DNA of 64,000 bases, taken from positions 614,501 through 678,500 of the forward strand of contig NZ_CP018061.1 of the NCBI RefSeq assembly GCF_002813755.1, in the 5' to 3' direction. The notes under the pieces were generated by a model that worked only from the letters and a program-made list of their open reading frames with translations, had not been told where the DNA came from and searched no databases. A program made the translations under genes and the position numbers. This stretch comes from Enterococcus mundtii (GTDB lineage: Bacteria; Bacillota; Bacilli; Lactobacillales; Enterococcaceae). Of the stretch, positions 26,761-34,884 are shown in pieces (position 1 is the first letter of the stretch; every line of letters starts with the position of its first letter).

Positions 26761-27901
26761 TCATATAGTTTAGTAATTTCATTGTTGTTTCTTCTTTTTT
26801 ACTATTAGTTATATGTGTGTAGGTATCCATGGTTGTTTTAATATTTGAATGGCCTAATCTTTCTTGCACTTCTTTGTGATCAGCACCAGCTTCATAGAGC
26901 ATAGAAGCGTGTGTGTGTCTGAAACCATGTAAACCAATATAAGGTAAGTCTGCACGTTTGCGATAAATATTATACCTATCTGCAACAGCTTGATTAATAG
27001 TGAAAGTATTATCATCATTAGTAATGATATAATTTGCTTGATTAAAACCTAGTCTTAATAGATATTTTTTTTGTTCAAGTTTCCATTTTTTTAAGTGCAT
27101 AATTGTTTTTTCATCTAGATAAATCACTCGATTTGATTTTTTTGTTTTAGGAGTTTCAGAAATATAATATTTATCTGATCGAGCAACTGTTTTGTTGATT
27201 GTTATTTCATTAGTATTAAAATTTACATCCTTCCAACTTAATGCAAGAATTTCCCCGATTCTACATCCAGTAAAAGCTAGCAATCTAAAAATAGTATAGT
27301 CTCTATTTTTTAGATACTGATTTTCTTCATTTAATATTTCCTTCAAAAATAACTCTAATTGTGTTTTAGTGTATAGTTTTAGTTTCTTTTCACTTGTGTT
27401 ATTAGCTTTTGGTATAATTAGGTTTAAAGTAGGGTTGTTTGTGGTTAAACCTATATTAATAGCATATTTAAAAACTTTGTTCATGTAGTTAACAAAAAGT
27501 GGGAATTGCTTTGAAGTTCCGTTTTTGCTCCATTCTTGTACTACATTTTGACAGTAGGCTGTCGTAATTTTAGATAATTTCAATTTTCCAAATTTAGGAT
27601 ATATGTGTTTTCTGAAAATGATATTAGTTCTAGAATAAGAACTTTCTTTTACAGTTCTTCTATAATTTTCTAACCACATTTCTGCAACTTCTATAAACGT
27701 TACGTTTGTATTTATCGGTACTCCAGATTTCTGGATATCTAACTCTATTCTAGATAATTCTAACTTTGCTTCTTTTTGTGTCTTAAAACCTCGCCGTGTA
27801 GTATATCTTTTCTTTCCTGATAAAGGATCAACTCCTAAATAGATTTGAAACTTATACGCAGTTGTACCATCTTTCTTTATATATTTCTTTATTTCAGCCA
27901 T
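26753..27901 (-). CDS. int: phage integrase (tyrosine recombinase)
   Basis: A 382-residue site-specific recombinase that integrates and excises the phage. N-terminal arm-binding AP2-like region (about 1-60, with RRGFKTQKEAK), SAM-like core-binding domain (about 65-165) and catalytic domain with the R in TGCRIGE, HGFRHTHAS (HxxR), LGH and the C-terminal tyrosine in TYTHI. The gene is adjacent to the presumed attachment site after rpmA. Confidence 0.95.
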   Translation of the reverse strand: MAEIKKYIKKDGTTAYKFQIYLGVDPLSGKKRYTTRRGFKTQKEAKLELSRIELDIQKSGVPINTNVTFIEVAEMWLENYRRTVKESSYSRTNIIFRKHIYPKFGKLKLSKITTAYCQNVVQEWSKNGTSKQFPLFVNYMNKVFKYAINIGLTTNNPTLNLIIPKANNTSEKKLKLYTKTQLELFLKEILNEENQYLKNRDYTIFRLLAFTGCRIGEILALSWKDVNFNTNEITINKTVARSDKYYISETPKTKKSNRVIYLDEKTIMHLKKWKLEQKKYLLRLGFNQANYIITNDDNTFTINQAVADRYNIYRKRADLPYIGLHGFRHTHASMLYEAGADHKEVQERLGHSNIKTTMDTYTHITNSKKEETTMKLLNYMNF

Positions 27902-27996
27902 AATTGTTCCACCTCGAATGTATGTTCTTTTTAGCGTAAAAGAAAAAGCTGTTAAGCTTTTTCAATAAAACTCTTTTATTTGCAAAATGTATCAAT

Positions 27997-28599
27997 TTAT
28001 TTAACTTGAAACTCTGCACTCCCGAATTCATCTCCCATAATACTTTGGGAGGTTAATGTTACAGGTGTTTCTGTATCGGATAATTCATATGCTACTGCGC
28101 TTGACAAAGTACCACCTGGTTTGATTTCTGCTGATTGGTTATCTAAGTATTGTTCGTCTGGTAATGACGCAACATTAAGTTCATTAACTTTATTAGGATC
28201 ATTGTCTTGAGTAGCAGTAAAGTTTGAAATCCAAGCACTATTAGGAGAAATTGGCGCTGAATTATCATAATTTGGATTCACAAGTGTATCAAACCAAAAT
28301 GCAATTACTGGTTTGGTGCCATACTCATTTCCTTTTTCACCAGGTTGTAAAATTTTATGGTCTGTAATTTTAATAGAATACGAGTTTCCTTTAAGTGTTG
28401 TTCCATCAAAATAAGAATCTTGTGCAGTGGCAACAAAATCTCCTGATTCCTTTGTAGATGATGATTCTGCTTTGCTAGATGCTGTTGTGGTGGCTGTTTG
28501 TTCACTCGTGTTACTTGTTGATGTTGCAGAATTATTATTACATGCTGACAAAGTTAGCAATAATAATAGTGAAGTTCCAAAAAAAATTGTTTTTTTCAT
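27997..28599 (-). CDS. DUF5067-type lipoprotein
   Basis: A 200-residue secreted lipoprotein. Signal peptide with lipobox LSAC (Cys20), an N/S/T-rich linker to about residue 50, then a DUF5067-like beta domain (SYSIKITDHKILQPGEKG, PVIAFWFDT). Such lipoproteins are frequent lysogeny-module cargo next to integrases in Firmicute prophages. It probably alters the lysogen's surface or blocks superinfection, which is inference. A separate promoter (TATACT just upstream on its strand) would allow expression in the lysogen. Confidence 0.75.
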   Translation of the reverse strand: MKKTIFFGTSLLLLLTLSACNNNSATSTSNTSEQTATTTASSKAESSSTKESGDFVATAQDSYFDGTTLKGNSYSIKITDHKILQPGEKGNEYGTKPVIAFWFDTLVNPNYDNSAPISPNSAWISNFTATQDNDPNKVNELNVASLPDEQYLDNQSAEIKPGGTLSSAVAYELSDTETPVTLTSQSIMGDEFGSAEFQVK

Positions 28600-28655
28600 T
28601 TATTAGTTCCTCATTTCTTGTTATAGTATATATGTGATCTCAAAAATGAGGTTAG

Positions 28656-28683
28656 AGTCCGTGTTACAGCACGGGCTTTTTTT
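28656..28683 (+). terminator. forward-pointing intrinsic terminator within the reverse lysogeny block
   Basis: An 8-bp stem AGTCCGTG/CACGGGCT with a 6-nt loop, followed by T7 on the forward strand only. It stands between two reverse-strand genes, so it would stop forward transcription of unknown origin. Confidence 0.65.
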
Positions 28684-28744
28684 ATTTAAGATTAAATATA
28701 CATAGTTATTTAAAATAATAAATTTTTTTTTAGATATTCACATA

Positions 28745-29242
28745 TTAGTAATTGAATGCTGATTCTACACTGTCTAATTTTGTGTCTATGACAGCTAAAG
28801 AATCATTGTTAAAGATTAAAAGATAATCTTTATATAAATGAGTAGGACCAAACTTAGTGTAGTAATGCACAAGTACTTCTAATAAAAATTCTTCTGTAAT
28901 ACCTAAGAACTCAGCACATGCGTATTTTGTTGTACAGCCAGCAAATGAACATGCGATTAAATCATCAAGAGTGACAAGCCGTTCGATGGAATCTCGACGT
29001 GCTTGCCACTCCTGTTTTCTATTCTTCGCATCGTTGTAATTGATGATGTCGCCGATACTTGTTTTGTAATGTGAATATTCCTCAGATAGATTGACCTTCT
29101 TTTCAGCGGTACTTAGGTTTTTATCTATATAAATGAAATTGTCTTGATAAGCAGCCTTAAGACCAGTTTCACTTAACAGATCCATTTCGATAACCGGAAT
29201 AGTACTTGAAATATTATCTAGTAGTGATTCATATTCATCCAT
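28745..29242 (-). CDS. ImmA/IrrE-like metallopeptidase family protein
   Basis: A 165-residue protein of the anti-repressor protease group. The zinc motif usually written HExxH appears as SEEYSH, the shortened form often found in phage members (AEELGH). It lies 12 bp downstream of the repressor gene. In ICEBs1 and related phages ImmA cleaves the adjacent ImmR-type repressor after DNA damage. Here the repressor lacks its own peptidase domain, so this partner role is likely, though the loss of the first histidine leaves activity open. Confidence 0.75.
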   Translation of the reverse strand: MDEYESLLDNISSTIPVIEMDLLSETGLKAAYQDNFIYIDKNLSTAEKKVNLSEEYSHYKTSIGDIINYNDAKNRKQEWQARRDSIERLVTLDDLIACSFAGCTTKYACAEFLGITEEFLLEVLVHYYTKFGPTHLYKDYLLIFNNDSLAVIDTKLDSVESAFNY

Positions 29243-29254
29243 TATCTACAACAC

Positions 29255-29794
29255 CTACTTGCCTTTTTTATTTTCGTATTTTTGTCTTGCTTTATCTAAA
29301 ACAGATTTAATATGATCAATTTCTTCTTGAGAATATTCCTTTTTAGGATCAGCGGCATGGGCGGCTATTGTGTGAATTTCTTCTGTATCATTTTTATTAT
29401 CCATAGAAATAAGCTTAGTATTTTTGCTTTGTTCTGCAAGCTCATTTTTTGCATAATTAAATACCCTTTTTTGACGTTCTTCGGTTAATTTGTTGTATAC
29501 AGAATTAATATCTTCAGAAAGGGGATAAGAATCACGTAGGTTATCAGGAACCCTATCTTTTGGAACATCAAAACCCATCAACCAAGGTTCGCTAACATCA
29601 AAGAATTTAGATAAAAGAAAGATTCTATCTTGATCAGGTGATTGTTTCCCATTTACATATTGTGACAAAGTACTTTTCCCCATCTTAATATTTAATTTTC
29701 TTTGTAGGGGGGCAGACTGATTCATAATATCTACTTGTTTCAAGTTTCTTTCACTCATAAGCTGTTTTAGTCTGGTAGCAGTGCTAACTTTCAT
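29255..29794 (-). CDS. CI-like prophage repressor (HTH_XRE), no self-cleavage domain
   Basis: A 179-residue repressor. HTH residues about 4-66 (RLKQLMSERNLKQVDIM...KSTLSQYVNGKQSPDQDRIFLLSKFFDV). The C-terminal half is charged and helical, with no S24/LexA peptidase signature. The start ATG at 29794 follows AAGGAG by 8 bp; an earlier frame start at 29842 is unlikely. It is predicted to bind the three AGTTCA-N7-TGAACT operators and to be inactivated through the adjacent ImmA-like protein. Confidence 0.85.
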   Translation of the reverse strand: MKVSTATRLKQLMSERNLKQVDIMNQSAPLQRKLNIKMGKSTLSQYVNGKQSPDQDRIFLLSKFFDVSEPWLMGFDVPKDRVPDNLRDSYPLSEDINSVYNKLTEERQKRVFNYAKNELAEQSKNTKLISMDNKNDTEEIHTIAAHAADPKKEYSQEEIDHIKSVLDKARQKYENKKGK

Positions 29795-29832
29795 AACTAA
29801 CACTCCTTTCATTTTATAATTTTGATAAATAC

Positions 29833-29861
29833 AGTATAGCAATCGTTGAATTTAAGTTCAA
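29833..29861 (-). promoter_or_regulatory. promoter of the repressor operon
   Basis: On the reverse strand TTGAAC (29861-29856) and TATACT (29838-29833) are 17 bp apart. The -35 overlaps an isolated operator half-site (AAGTTCA at 29854-29860), so the repressor may control its own expression. Confidence 0.65.
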
Positions 29862-29867
29862 TAAAAA

Positions 29868-29886
29868 AGTTCAATTATCATGAACT
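29868..29886. promoter_or_regulatory. repressor operator O1
   Basis: Dyad AGTTCA-N7-TGAACT, directly upstream of the early promoter -35 at 29893. Confidence 0.8.
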
Positions 29887-29892
29887 TTCTGG

Positions 29893-29921
29893 TTGACATG
29901 ATTCAATAAAACGATTAACAT
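29893..29921 (+). promoter_or_regulatory. early lytic promoter
   Basis: TTGACA (29893-29898) and TAACAT (29916-29921), 17-bp spacer. It is bracketed by operators O1 and O2. Confidence 0.65.
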
Positions 29922-29931
29922 AAACATATAA

Positions 29932-29950
29932 AGTTCATGTTTCGTGAACT
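29932..29950. promoter_or_regulatory. repressor operator O2
   Basis: Dyad AGTTCATGTTTCGTGAACT, immediately after the predicted early transcription start and before the ribosome site of the cro-like gene. Confidence 0.8.
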
Positions 29951-29970
29951 AAAAAGGAGGGTGATTATTA

Positions 29971-30195
29971 ATGAGTTATGATTATTCTTCACTGTCAGGT
30001 AAGATTGTAGAAAAATTTGGAACACAATACAATTTTGCAATTGCAATGGGAATGTCAGAAAGAAGTTTGTCTTTGAAAATTAATGGTAGGGTTTCTTGGA
30101 AAGATGATGATATCGTTAAGGCGTGCAGTTTATTAGATATCGAAATTAAAAATTTGCACGAATATTTTTTTAAACCAAAAGTTCACGTTTTGTGA
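29971..30195 (+). CDS. Cro-like regulator (DUF739 type)
   Basis: A 74-residue DNA-binding protein with an HTH at about residues 8-60 (LSGKIVEKFGTQYNFAIAMGMSERSLSLKINGRVSW), matching the DUF739 phage regulators that sit in the cro position. The start ATG at 29971 follows AAGGAGGG. The first gene of the early operon; its last codons form operator O3. Confidence 0.82.
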   Translation: MSYDYSSLSGKIVEKFGTQYNFAIAMGMSERSLSLKINGRVSWKDDDIVKACSLLDIEIKNLHEYFFKPKVHVL

Positions 30196-30198
30196 ACT
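30180..30198. promoter_or_regulatory. repressor operator O3 inside the cro-like gene
   Basis: Dyad AGTTCACGTTTTGTGAACT, same 6-7-6 design as O1 and O2, overlapping the last codons and stop of the cro-like gene (encoding PKVHVL). Confidence 0.75.
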
Positions 30199-30228
30199 TA
30201 TCTATTTTTTAGTAAAGGAGGTCTAAGC

Positions 30229-30513
30229 ATGCAAATCAATATCCCTGACCAAGTAATAATACCTGAATTAGTAAACCAAATAGTAAGCAGTGTCTTAAAT
30301 TCACTTGAATCGAAGATATCACTATTGAACAAGTCTAGTGAATTACCACCTTATCCAAATAAAACACAAGTTAAACAAGTATTAGGGATTGGAGATAGAA
30401 AGTTAGATAGTTGGATTGCTAATGGTTTAAGAATTCAGATTTGGAGTAAACAAGACATACGTATAGATAGAAATGAATTACAAAGATTTTTGAAAGAGAA
30501 CTTTGAAGCTTAA
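30229..30513 (+). CDS. helix-turn-helix phage protein (DUF771/excisionase-like)
   Basis: A 94-residue protein whose C-terminal half is a MerR/excisionase-type HTH (KTQVKQVLGIGDRKLDSWIANGLRI, then DIRIDRNELQRFLKENF). It is probably an early DNA-binding protein or an excisionase partner for the integrase. The start ATG at 30229 follows AAAGGAGG. Confidence 0.7.
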   Translation: MQINIPDQVIIPELVNQIVSSVLNSLESKISLLNKSSELPPYPNKTQVKQVLGIGDRKLDSWIANGLRIQIWSKQDIRIDRNELQRFLKENFEA

Positions 30514-30550
30514 TCTTGTTGTAAATAAAAATCGGAGTGGAGTTGGGACT

Positions 30551-30736
30551 GTGAAAAAGACAGATACACTTTTTATTGGATTTATATTAGGGCTATTGGT
30601 TTTAGTAGCACATCAAAATATTTTAGGAGGACTTATCTTCTCCTCATTAATGGTTTTGATAAACCTATTAGATTCGAAGGAAAGGAGAACGTATGAATCG
30701 AAGAGAAGCATTGAAGAAAGGAAAGGTGATTGCTGA
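30551..30736 (+). CDS. small two-helix membrane protein
   Basis: 61 residues from a GTG at 30551 (GGAGTTGGGACT just upstream), with two hydrophobic segments (TLFIGFILGLLVLVA and GGLIFSSLMVLINLL) and a charged tail. Function unknown. An in-frame ATG at 30503 overlaps the previous gene and has no good ribosome site. Confidence 0.5.
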   Translation: MKKTDTLFIGFILGLLVLVAHQNILGGLIFSSLMVLINLLDSKERRTYESKRSIEERKGDC

Positions 30737-30821
30737 TAGATGGTGGTATGACAATAAGTCAACTATCTTAAGCCTACAGCTAATTGATAAACAAAAGGCA
30801 TGGATAAAAATAAAAAAGTGA
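30693..30821 (+). CDS. small basic phage protein, 42 residues
   Basis: The ATG at 30693 follows AAAGGAGA by 5 bp. The product MNRREALKKGKVIADRWWYD... is basic and soluble. It overlaps the previous gene by 44 bp in another frame. Function unknown; gene status rests on the ribosome site and the compact early-gene layout. Confidence 0.5.
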   Translation: MNRREALKKGKVIADRWWYDNKSTILSLQLIDKQKAWIKIKK

Positions 30822-30878
30822 CTCAGCCGACCAAAGCAATGAGTCACAAACAAAACATATCTAAGGAGATTTTAGCAT

Positions 30879-30977
30879 ATGAATAATGAACTTTCCACTT
30901 TAGATGAATATTTAACTAATCCTGACTGGGGTAAACCGACTATTAGTGAAGTGGAGGATGAAATAGATGAAGACTAG
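30879..30977 (+). CDS. small acidic phage protein, 32 residues
   Basis: The ATG at 30879 follows AAGGAG by 9 bp. The product, MNNELSTLDEYLTNPDWGKP..., is acidic. Its end overlaps the start of the ERF gene by 11 bp, consistent with translational coupling. Function unknown. Confidence 0.5.
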   Translation: MNNELSTLDEYLTNPDWGKPTISEVEDEIDED

Positions 30978-31659
30978 TGAAGAAACAAATGAGATTTATA
31001 AAGGGCTATATGTATTGAAAGGTAAGCTACAACAACCTAAATTTGATGCTTCTGTAAACTATGGAACAAAAAATGGTGGGGAAATGAAATTTGAGTACGC
31101 AACACTTAAATCTATTGAATCGGCTATAAGAAATGCTGCTCAAGAGTCTGATAGTGGGATTGATTTTGGTCAAGATGTAGTTACAAGTGATAATTATGTT
31201 GCTGTAACAACGTGCGTTTATCACTCAAGCGGTCAATACATTTTATATGGTCCTTTAGGCTTTCCATGTAATACAAAAAACCCACAATCTTTAGGTAGTG
31301 TAATTACTTATGCAAAAAGGTATTCGCTGGCTAGCTCATTTGGAGTTGTTGCAGATGGGGATGATGACGCCAAAATAGGTGCTGATGAGAATGAAAAAAT
31401 TCAGAATGACAATAATTTAGATTCTGAGTTTAAACAGACATTTGATGATTATGTTCATCGAATCGCTCAGTTAACTAACCAAGAAAAAGATTTCATAATT
31501 GCTACAACGTTAGAAAGAAGCGGTTTTAGTAGCTTTAAACAAATTGACAGAAACTCCTATTCGAAAATCATTGGATTTCTTAAACGTTACGCATTGAAAG
31601 CAGAGCAGAAGAAAAAAGAATCGGAAAATCACAATAAACCATCTTGGGAGGATTTATAA
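30967..31659 (+). CDS. ERF-family single-strand annealing protein
   Basis: A 230-residue recombinase that promotes annealing during phage recombination and repair. The ERF core is visible (FEYATLKSIESAIRNAAQESD, then GSVITYAKRYSLASSFGVVADGDDDA, the conserved end of the family). It precedes DUF1351 and an HNH protein, the usual recombination module of Firmicute siphoviruses. Confidence 0.9.
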   Translation: MKTSEETNEIYKGLYVLKGKLQQPKFDASVNYGTKNGGEMKFEYATLKSIESAIRNAAQESDSGIDFGQDVVTSDNYVAVTTCVYHSSGQYILYGPLGFPCNTKNPQSLGSVITYAKRYSLASSFGVVADGDDDAKIGADENEKIQNDNNLDSEFKQTFDDYVHRIAQLTNQEKDFIIATTLERSGFSSFKQIDRNSYSKIIGFLKRYALKAEQKKKESENHNKPSWEDL

Positions 31660-31660
31660 A

Positions 31661-32545
31661 ATGAGCAATGAACTATCAACAGAAGTCATCTTTGATGTTA
31701 ATTATCAACCGAGCGTAATTGAAATTGTCAATGAAGACCAATTAGCGAATTTAATCAATGCTACTGTCGAACGTTTTGAAAATCTAATCTTTAAAGAAGA
31801 GGATATTTCAGATGCCAAGAAAGCAAGAGCTGAATTAAATCGGATTTTTGATTTGATCGATTCGAAACGAATAGAAGTAAAGAAGCAATTTAGTGAACCT
31901 CTTACTGAATTTGAAAAGCAAATCAAAGCATATAGCAATGAAATCAAGAAAGCATCTAAAGGTATTGATGAACAAATTAAAGAATTTGAAGCTAGAACAA
32001 AGGAAGAACGAAAAAAGATTGTTTTAGCATTTGTCGAAAAACAGGCAAAGAAATTTGGCATTGAACCTAATGGAATTAATCTCCAAAGTAAGTGGCTTAA
32101 TGCCACAAGTTTTACCGCAAAAAACAATCTGACGAAAAAAATTGAAGAAGAAATTATTGCAGAATGCACAGCAATAAAAGAAAAAAAAGAGAACTATGAA
32201 CAGCAAAAGGCTTTGGTTGAAAGTTATGTAAAAGCATATGGACTTGAACCAATGGCTTGGATCACTTTGATCGATGAAGGTCTCAATGCAGCTCAAATTT
32301 TTCCAAAGATTGATCAAGCTGTTAAAGAATTGAGAGAAAAAGAAGAGAAAGAACTAGAAAAGACAGAAAAACAAATAAAACGAACCGCAACGCCAGAAAG
32401 AACTGTGGGAATACCACAAAAAATAGACATCGATGAACCGAAGTATTCCTTCACTTTAAATATTACTGGTACTGCAAAACAATTGTCGGTTATTAAGCAA
32501 ACGGTTGAAAGCTTAGGCGTGGAATATTCTGTTGAAATGGAATAA
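31661..32545 (+). CDS. DUF1351-family phage protein
   Basis: A 294-residue protein dominated by charged coiled coil (about residues 60-260), with the DUF1351 opening (INATVERFENLIFKEEDISDAKKARAELNRIFDLID). It lies one base after the ERF gene. Members accompany annealing proteins in phage recombination cassettes; biochemical role unknown. Confidence 0.82.
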   Translation: MSNELSTEVIFDVNYQPSVIEIVNEDQLANLINATVERFENLIFKEEDISDAKKARAELNRIFDLIDSKRIEVKKQFSEPLTEFEKQIKAYSNEIKKASKGIDEQIKEFEARTKEERKKIVLAFVEKQAKKFGIEPNGINLQSKWLNATSFTAKNNLTKKIEEEIIAECTAIKEKKENYEQQKALVESYVKAYGLEPMAWITLIDEGLNAAQIFPKIDQAVKELREKEEKELEKTEKQIKRTATPERTVGIPQKIDIDEPKYSFTLNITGTAKQLSVIKQTVESLGVEYSVEME

Positions 32546-32568
32546 GCAACTAATCAGAAGAAAAAGAA

Positions 32569-33264
32569 GTGATTGAATTGTTTAAACCGCTAATTGATTC
32601 ATATTCTGCCATATTGAAGCATTTTAAGGGAAATGATATTGGTGCAACAATCAACGAGGAAGTAAATCTTGAACGCTTAAAAACAATGTATGACGGTTAT
32701 GACGGTGACAGGATCATCGAAATTCGTTTCATTGATCCTCGTAGATTCACTGTTCAACAAAGGAATTTCATATATGCACTGATGGGCGATATTTTCATCG
32801 ATACAGGCACGCCAACAGAGTTTTGGAAGGAATTCTTTTACTTCCGTTTTGAAGGTATCACAGGGCGCAAAATAAGCCTAAAAGATGATTCTAGTACAAC
32901 CGTGAGCGATGCGAATATCTTAGCGAATATCATTATAGATTTTATTTTTGAACATCATATTCCATTCAAAGAAGGGTATGAAATCTTACCAGCGAATCAA
33001 GAATACTATTTCTATAAGTGTATTACAAAAAGGGTCTGTTGTATCTGTGGGAGAACAGGCGCTGACATTGATCATTTCGATAAAGCGCTGGGTAGACGGA
33101 AACGTAAGAAAATCGATCATTCAGATTACACGTTCGCGGCACTTTGTAGAATACACCATACGGAAAAGCATCAACTTGGTGTAGTTAATTTTAAGAACAA
33201 ATATCAGATAAAAGGAATTAGATTGAATCAAGAAACGATTAAAAAATTAAATATTGGGGGATAA
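32569..33264 (+). CDS. putative HNH nuclease-like phage protein
   Basis: A 231-residue protein with an HNH-type C-terminal zinc region: CCICGRTGADIDHFD (CxxC plus DH), then LCRIHHTEKHQLG. The N-terminal part (GDRIIEIRFIDPRRFTVQQRNFIYALMGDI) matches the putative HNHc nuclease family found next to ERF/Rad52-like genes. The start is a GTG at 32569 after a purine-rich stretch. Confidence 0.82.
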   Translation: MIELFKPLIDSYSAILKHFKGNDIGATINEEVNLERLKTMYDGYDGDRIIEIRFIDPRRFTVQQRNFIYALMGDIFIDTGTPTEFWKEFFYFRFEGITGRKISLKDDSSTTVSDANILANIIIDFIFEHHIPFKEGYEILPANQEYYFYKCITKRVCCICGRTGADIDHFDKALGRRKRKKIDHSDYTFAALCRIHHTEKHQLGVVNFKNKYQIKGIRLNQETIKKLNIGG

Positions 33265-33267
33265 AAA

Positions 33268-34200
33268 GTGTCGGATAATAAGCGATATTACTATCTCAAA
33301 TTGAAAGAAAACTTTTTTGATAGCGATGAAATGGTTCTTTTAGAAAGTATGCCGGATGGTTACATCTACTCTAATATTCTTCTAAAACTTTACTTGAGAA
33401 GTCTAAAACATGAAGGCAAGTTGATGTTTAATGACAGGATTCCATTTAATTCAACTATGCTTGCAACGATCACTAGACACTCCGTAGGGGTTGTAGAAAA
33501 GGCTGTACAAATTTTTAGGGAGTTAAGTTTAATTGATGTATTAGATAACGGTGCAATTTACATGTCGGATATACAGAGTTTTATTGGTAAGTCGTCAACA
33601 GAAGCTGATAGAAAAAGAAATTACAGAAGAAAAATTGAAGAAGCAAAACAGAATTTAATAACTGGAGGACAAATGTCCGACAAAAGTCCGGACAAAACTC
33701 CACCAGAGTTAGAGAAAGAGATAGAGAAAGAGATAGAAAAAGAAAAGTGTAAGTATTCTGACGAACACTTACGCCTTGCTAGAAAGTTACAAAGCAACCT
33801 AGCTGAAGATTTTCCAAAAGAAATGGATAGAGTGGATCTGGATAAATGGGCTGACGTATTCAGATTAATGGAAGAACGTGATGCTTTATCTATCGAAGCT
33901 ATTGAATATGTGATTGATTGGTTACCAACAAATAAATTTTGGTTTGGGAATATCAGGAGTGCCAAGAAGCTTCGAGAAAAATTTGAAAGACTCAAATTCG
34001 ATATCAAGGCTGAGAAAGAAAAATCTAAAAAGAATAACTCAGGTTATCAAAAAAATAATAGACGAGAGAAGCTTCCAGATTGGGTTGACAAACCTCAAGA
34101 AGAGAAAGAACTTGATCCACAACAGAAAGCAGAAATTGAAGCACGTTTTGAAGCGTATCTTTCTCAACGGAATCAGGAAGGCGAAGGAAATGAATCTTAA
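33268..34200 (+). CDS. phage replisome organizer
   Basis: A 310-residue replication initiator. The N-terminal domain (RYYYLKLKENFFDSDEMVLLESMPDGYIYSNILLKLYL) is the winged-helix of the replisome-organizer family. The linker holds SDKSPDKTP and an EKEIEKEIEKEK run. A DnaD-like helical domain follows (about residues 165-250, ending YVIDWLPTNKFWFGNIRSAKKLREKFE), expected to contact the host helicase loader. GTG start at 33268. Origin-like iterons lie within the gene. Confidence 0.87.
   Translation: MSDNKRYYYLKLKENFFDSDEMVLLESMPDGYIYSNILLKLYLRSLKHEGKLMFNDRIPFNSTMLATITRHSVGVVEKAVQIFRELSLIDVLDNGAIYMSDIQSFIGKSSTEADRKRNYRRKIEEAKQNLITGGQMSDKSPDKTPPELEKEIEKEIEKEKCKYSDEHLRLARKLQSNLAEDFPKEMDRVDLDKWADVFRLMEERDALSIEAIEYVIDWLPTNKFWFGNIRSAKKLREKFERLKFDIKAEKEKSKKNNSGYQKNNRREKLPDWVDKPQEEKELDPQQKAEIEARFEAYLSQRNQEGEGNES
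33667..33697 (+). repeat. three iterons, candidate phage replication origin
   Basis: GGACAAATGTCC, GACAAAAGTCC and GGACAAAACTCC lie head to tail with 11-12 bp spacing (ACAAA cores at 33669, 33680 and 33692), in the linker-coding part of the replisome organizer. Initiator genes of many temperate phages carry their own origin in this way. Confidence 0.55.
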
Positions 34201-34357
34201 ACAAATTACAGCGCAGGTAGAACTAATGCACAAAGAAGCATTGAGGAAGAGCGCCGAGTATGAAGATAAGTGGCTCAACACGTTCCATGGGGGACGTGAG
34301 AGCGCACTTGCTAGTGTACTAAAGTTATTAAAGGAGCAAGCAGATGAATCTGACTAG
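34190..34357 (+). CDS. small phage protein, 55 residues
   Basis: The ATG at 34190 lies 4 bp after GAAGG and overlaps the end of the replisome organizer by 11 bp. The helical product begins MNLKQITAQVELMHKEALRK. A longer frame back to 33914 runs inside the replication gene and is not credible. Function unknown. Confidence 0.6.
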   Translation: MNLKQITAQVELMHKEALRKSAEYEDKWLNTFHGGRESALASVLKLLKEQADESD

Positions 34358-34670
34358 ACAAGAAAAATGTTCTTATCGAAAAAGAATGATGCAAATACTA
34401 AGAGGACGTCCCATTGATGAATTAACTTCAGAAGAATTACATGAAATTCAGGCAATAAGAAAACTAATTGACTCTGACACGATGGATGAATCGCATCCTT
34501 TACCGAAGTTGGATTTCGATAGTTTTACCTATGAAGATTATCGGAACCTGAGAGAAGCTGGATACACTGTCAAAGCTATCCGTGAAGCTCTCGAAGTTGG
34601 GAGTACAGTCTGGGCAAGATGGCGTAAAGCAAACGAAGTGAAGGAGAGAGAGCTATGTCATATGTCGTAA
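34344..34670 (+). CDS. hypothetical phage protein, 108 residues
   Basis: A helical protein starting at an ATG overlapping the preceding gene, with a ribosome site AAGGAG 11 bp upstream. The C-terminal part (YEDYRNLREAGYTVKAIREALEVGSTVWARWRKAN) resembles an HTH, so a DNA-binding role is possible. Not recognised further. Confidence 0.65.
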   Translation: MNLTRQEKCSYRKRMMQILRGRPIDELTSEELHEIQAIRKLIDSDTMDESHPLPKLDFDSFTYEDYRNLREAGYTVKAIREALEVGSTVWARWRKANEVKERELCHMS

Positions 34671-34882
34671 AAGCCATGTGTTACATGGATGAAGAGAATA
34701 ATGGGAAAACTAGCTTATCGCATGCTAAACGCTATGAAACAAAGGAATTAGCTGAACTAGCAGCATATGTTTGCGGTGGTGAAGTAGTTGAGGTGATTAC
34801 TCCTTCAAATAATCAAAACAAGACTATCAAAAAGAAAATAAATAAAGCTAATCAAGCTTGGATGAGAAAAGAGAGGGATTGA
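34655..34882 (+). CDS. hypothetical phage protein, 75 residues
   Basis: A small basic protein (MSYVVKAMCYMDEENNGKTSL..., C-terminal KKKINKANQAW). The ATG at 34655 follows AAGGAGAGAGAG and overlaps the previous gene by 16 bp. Function unknown. Confidence 0.6.
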   Translation: MSYVVKAMCYMDEENNGKTSLSHAKRYETKELAELAAYVCGGEVVEVITPSNNQNKTIKKKINKANQAWMRKERD

Positions 34883-34884
34883 AA

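Noticed and set aside
28613..28683. Type I toxin-antitoxin locus suggested by the forward terminator
   Set aside because: No small hydrophobic toxin frame and no paired convergent promoters were found.
33914..34189. Long N-terminal extension of the 55-residue gene at 34190
   Set aside because: It lies wholly inside the replisome organizer in another frame with no ribosome site; the ATG at 34190 is better placed.
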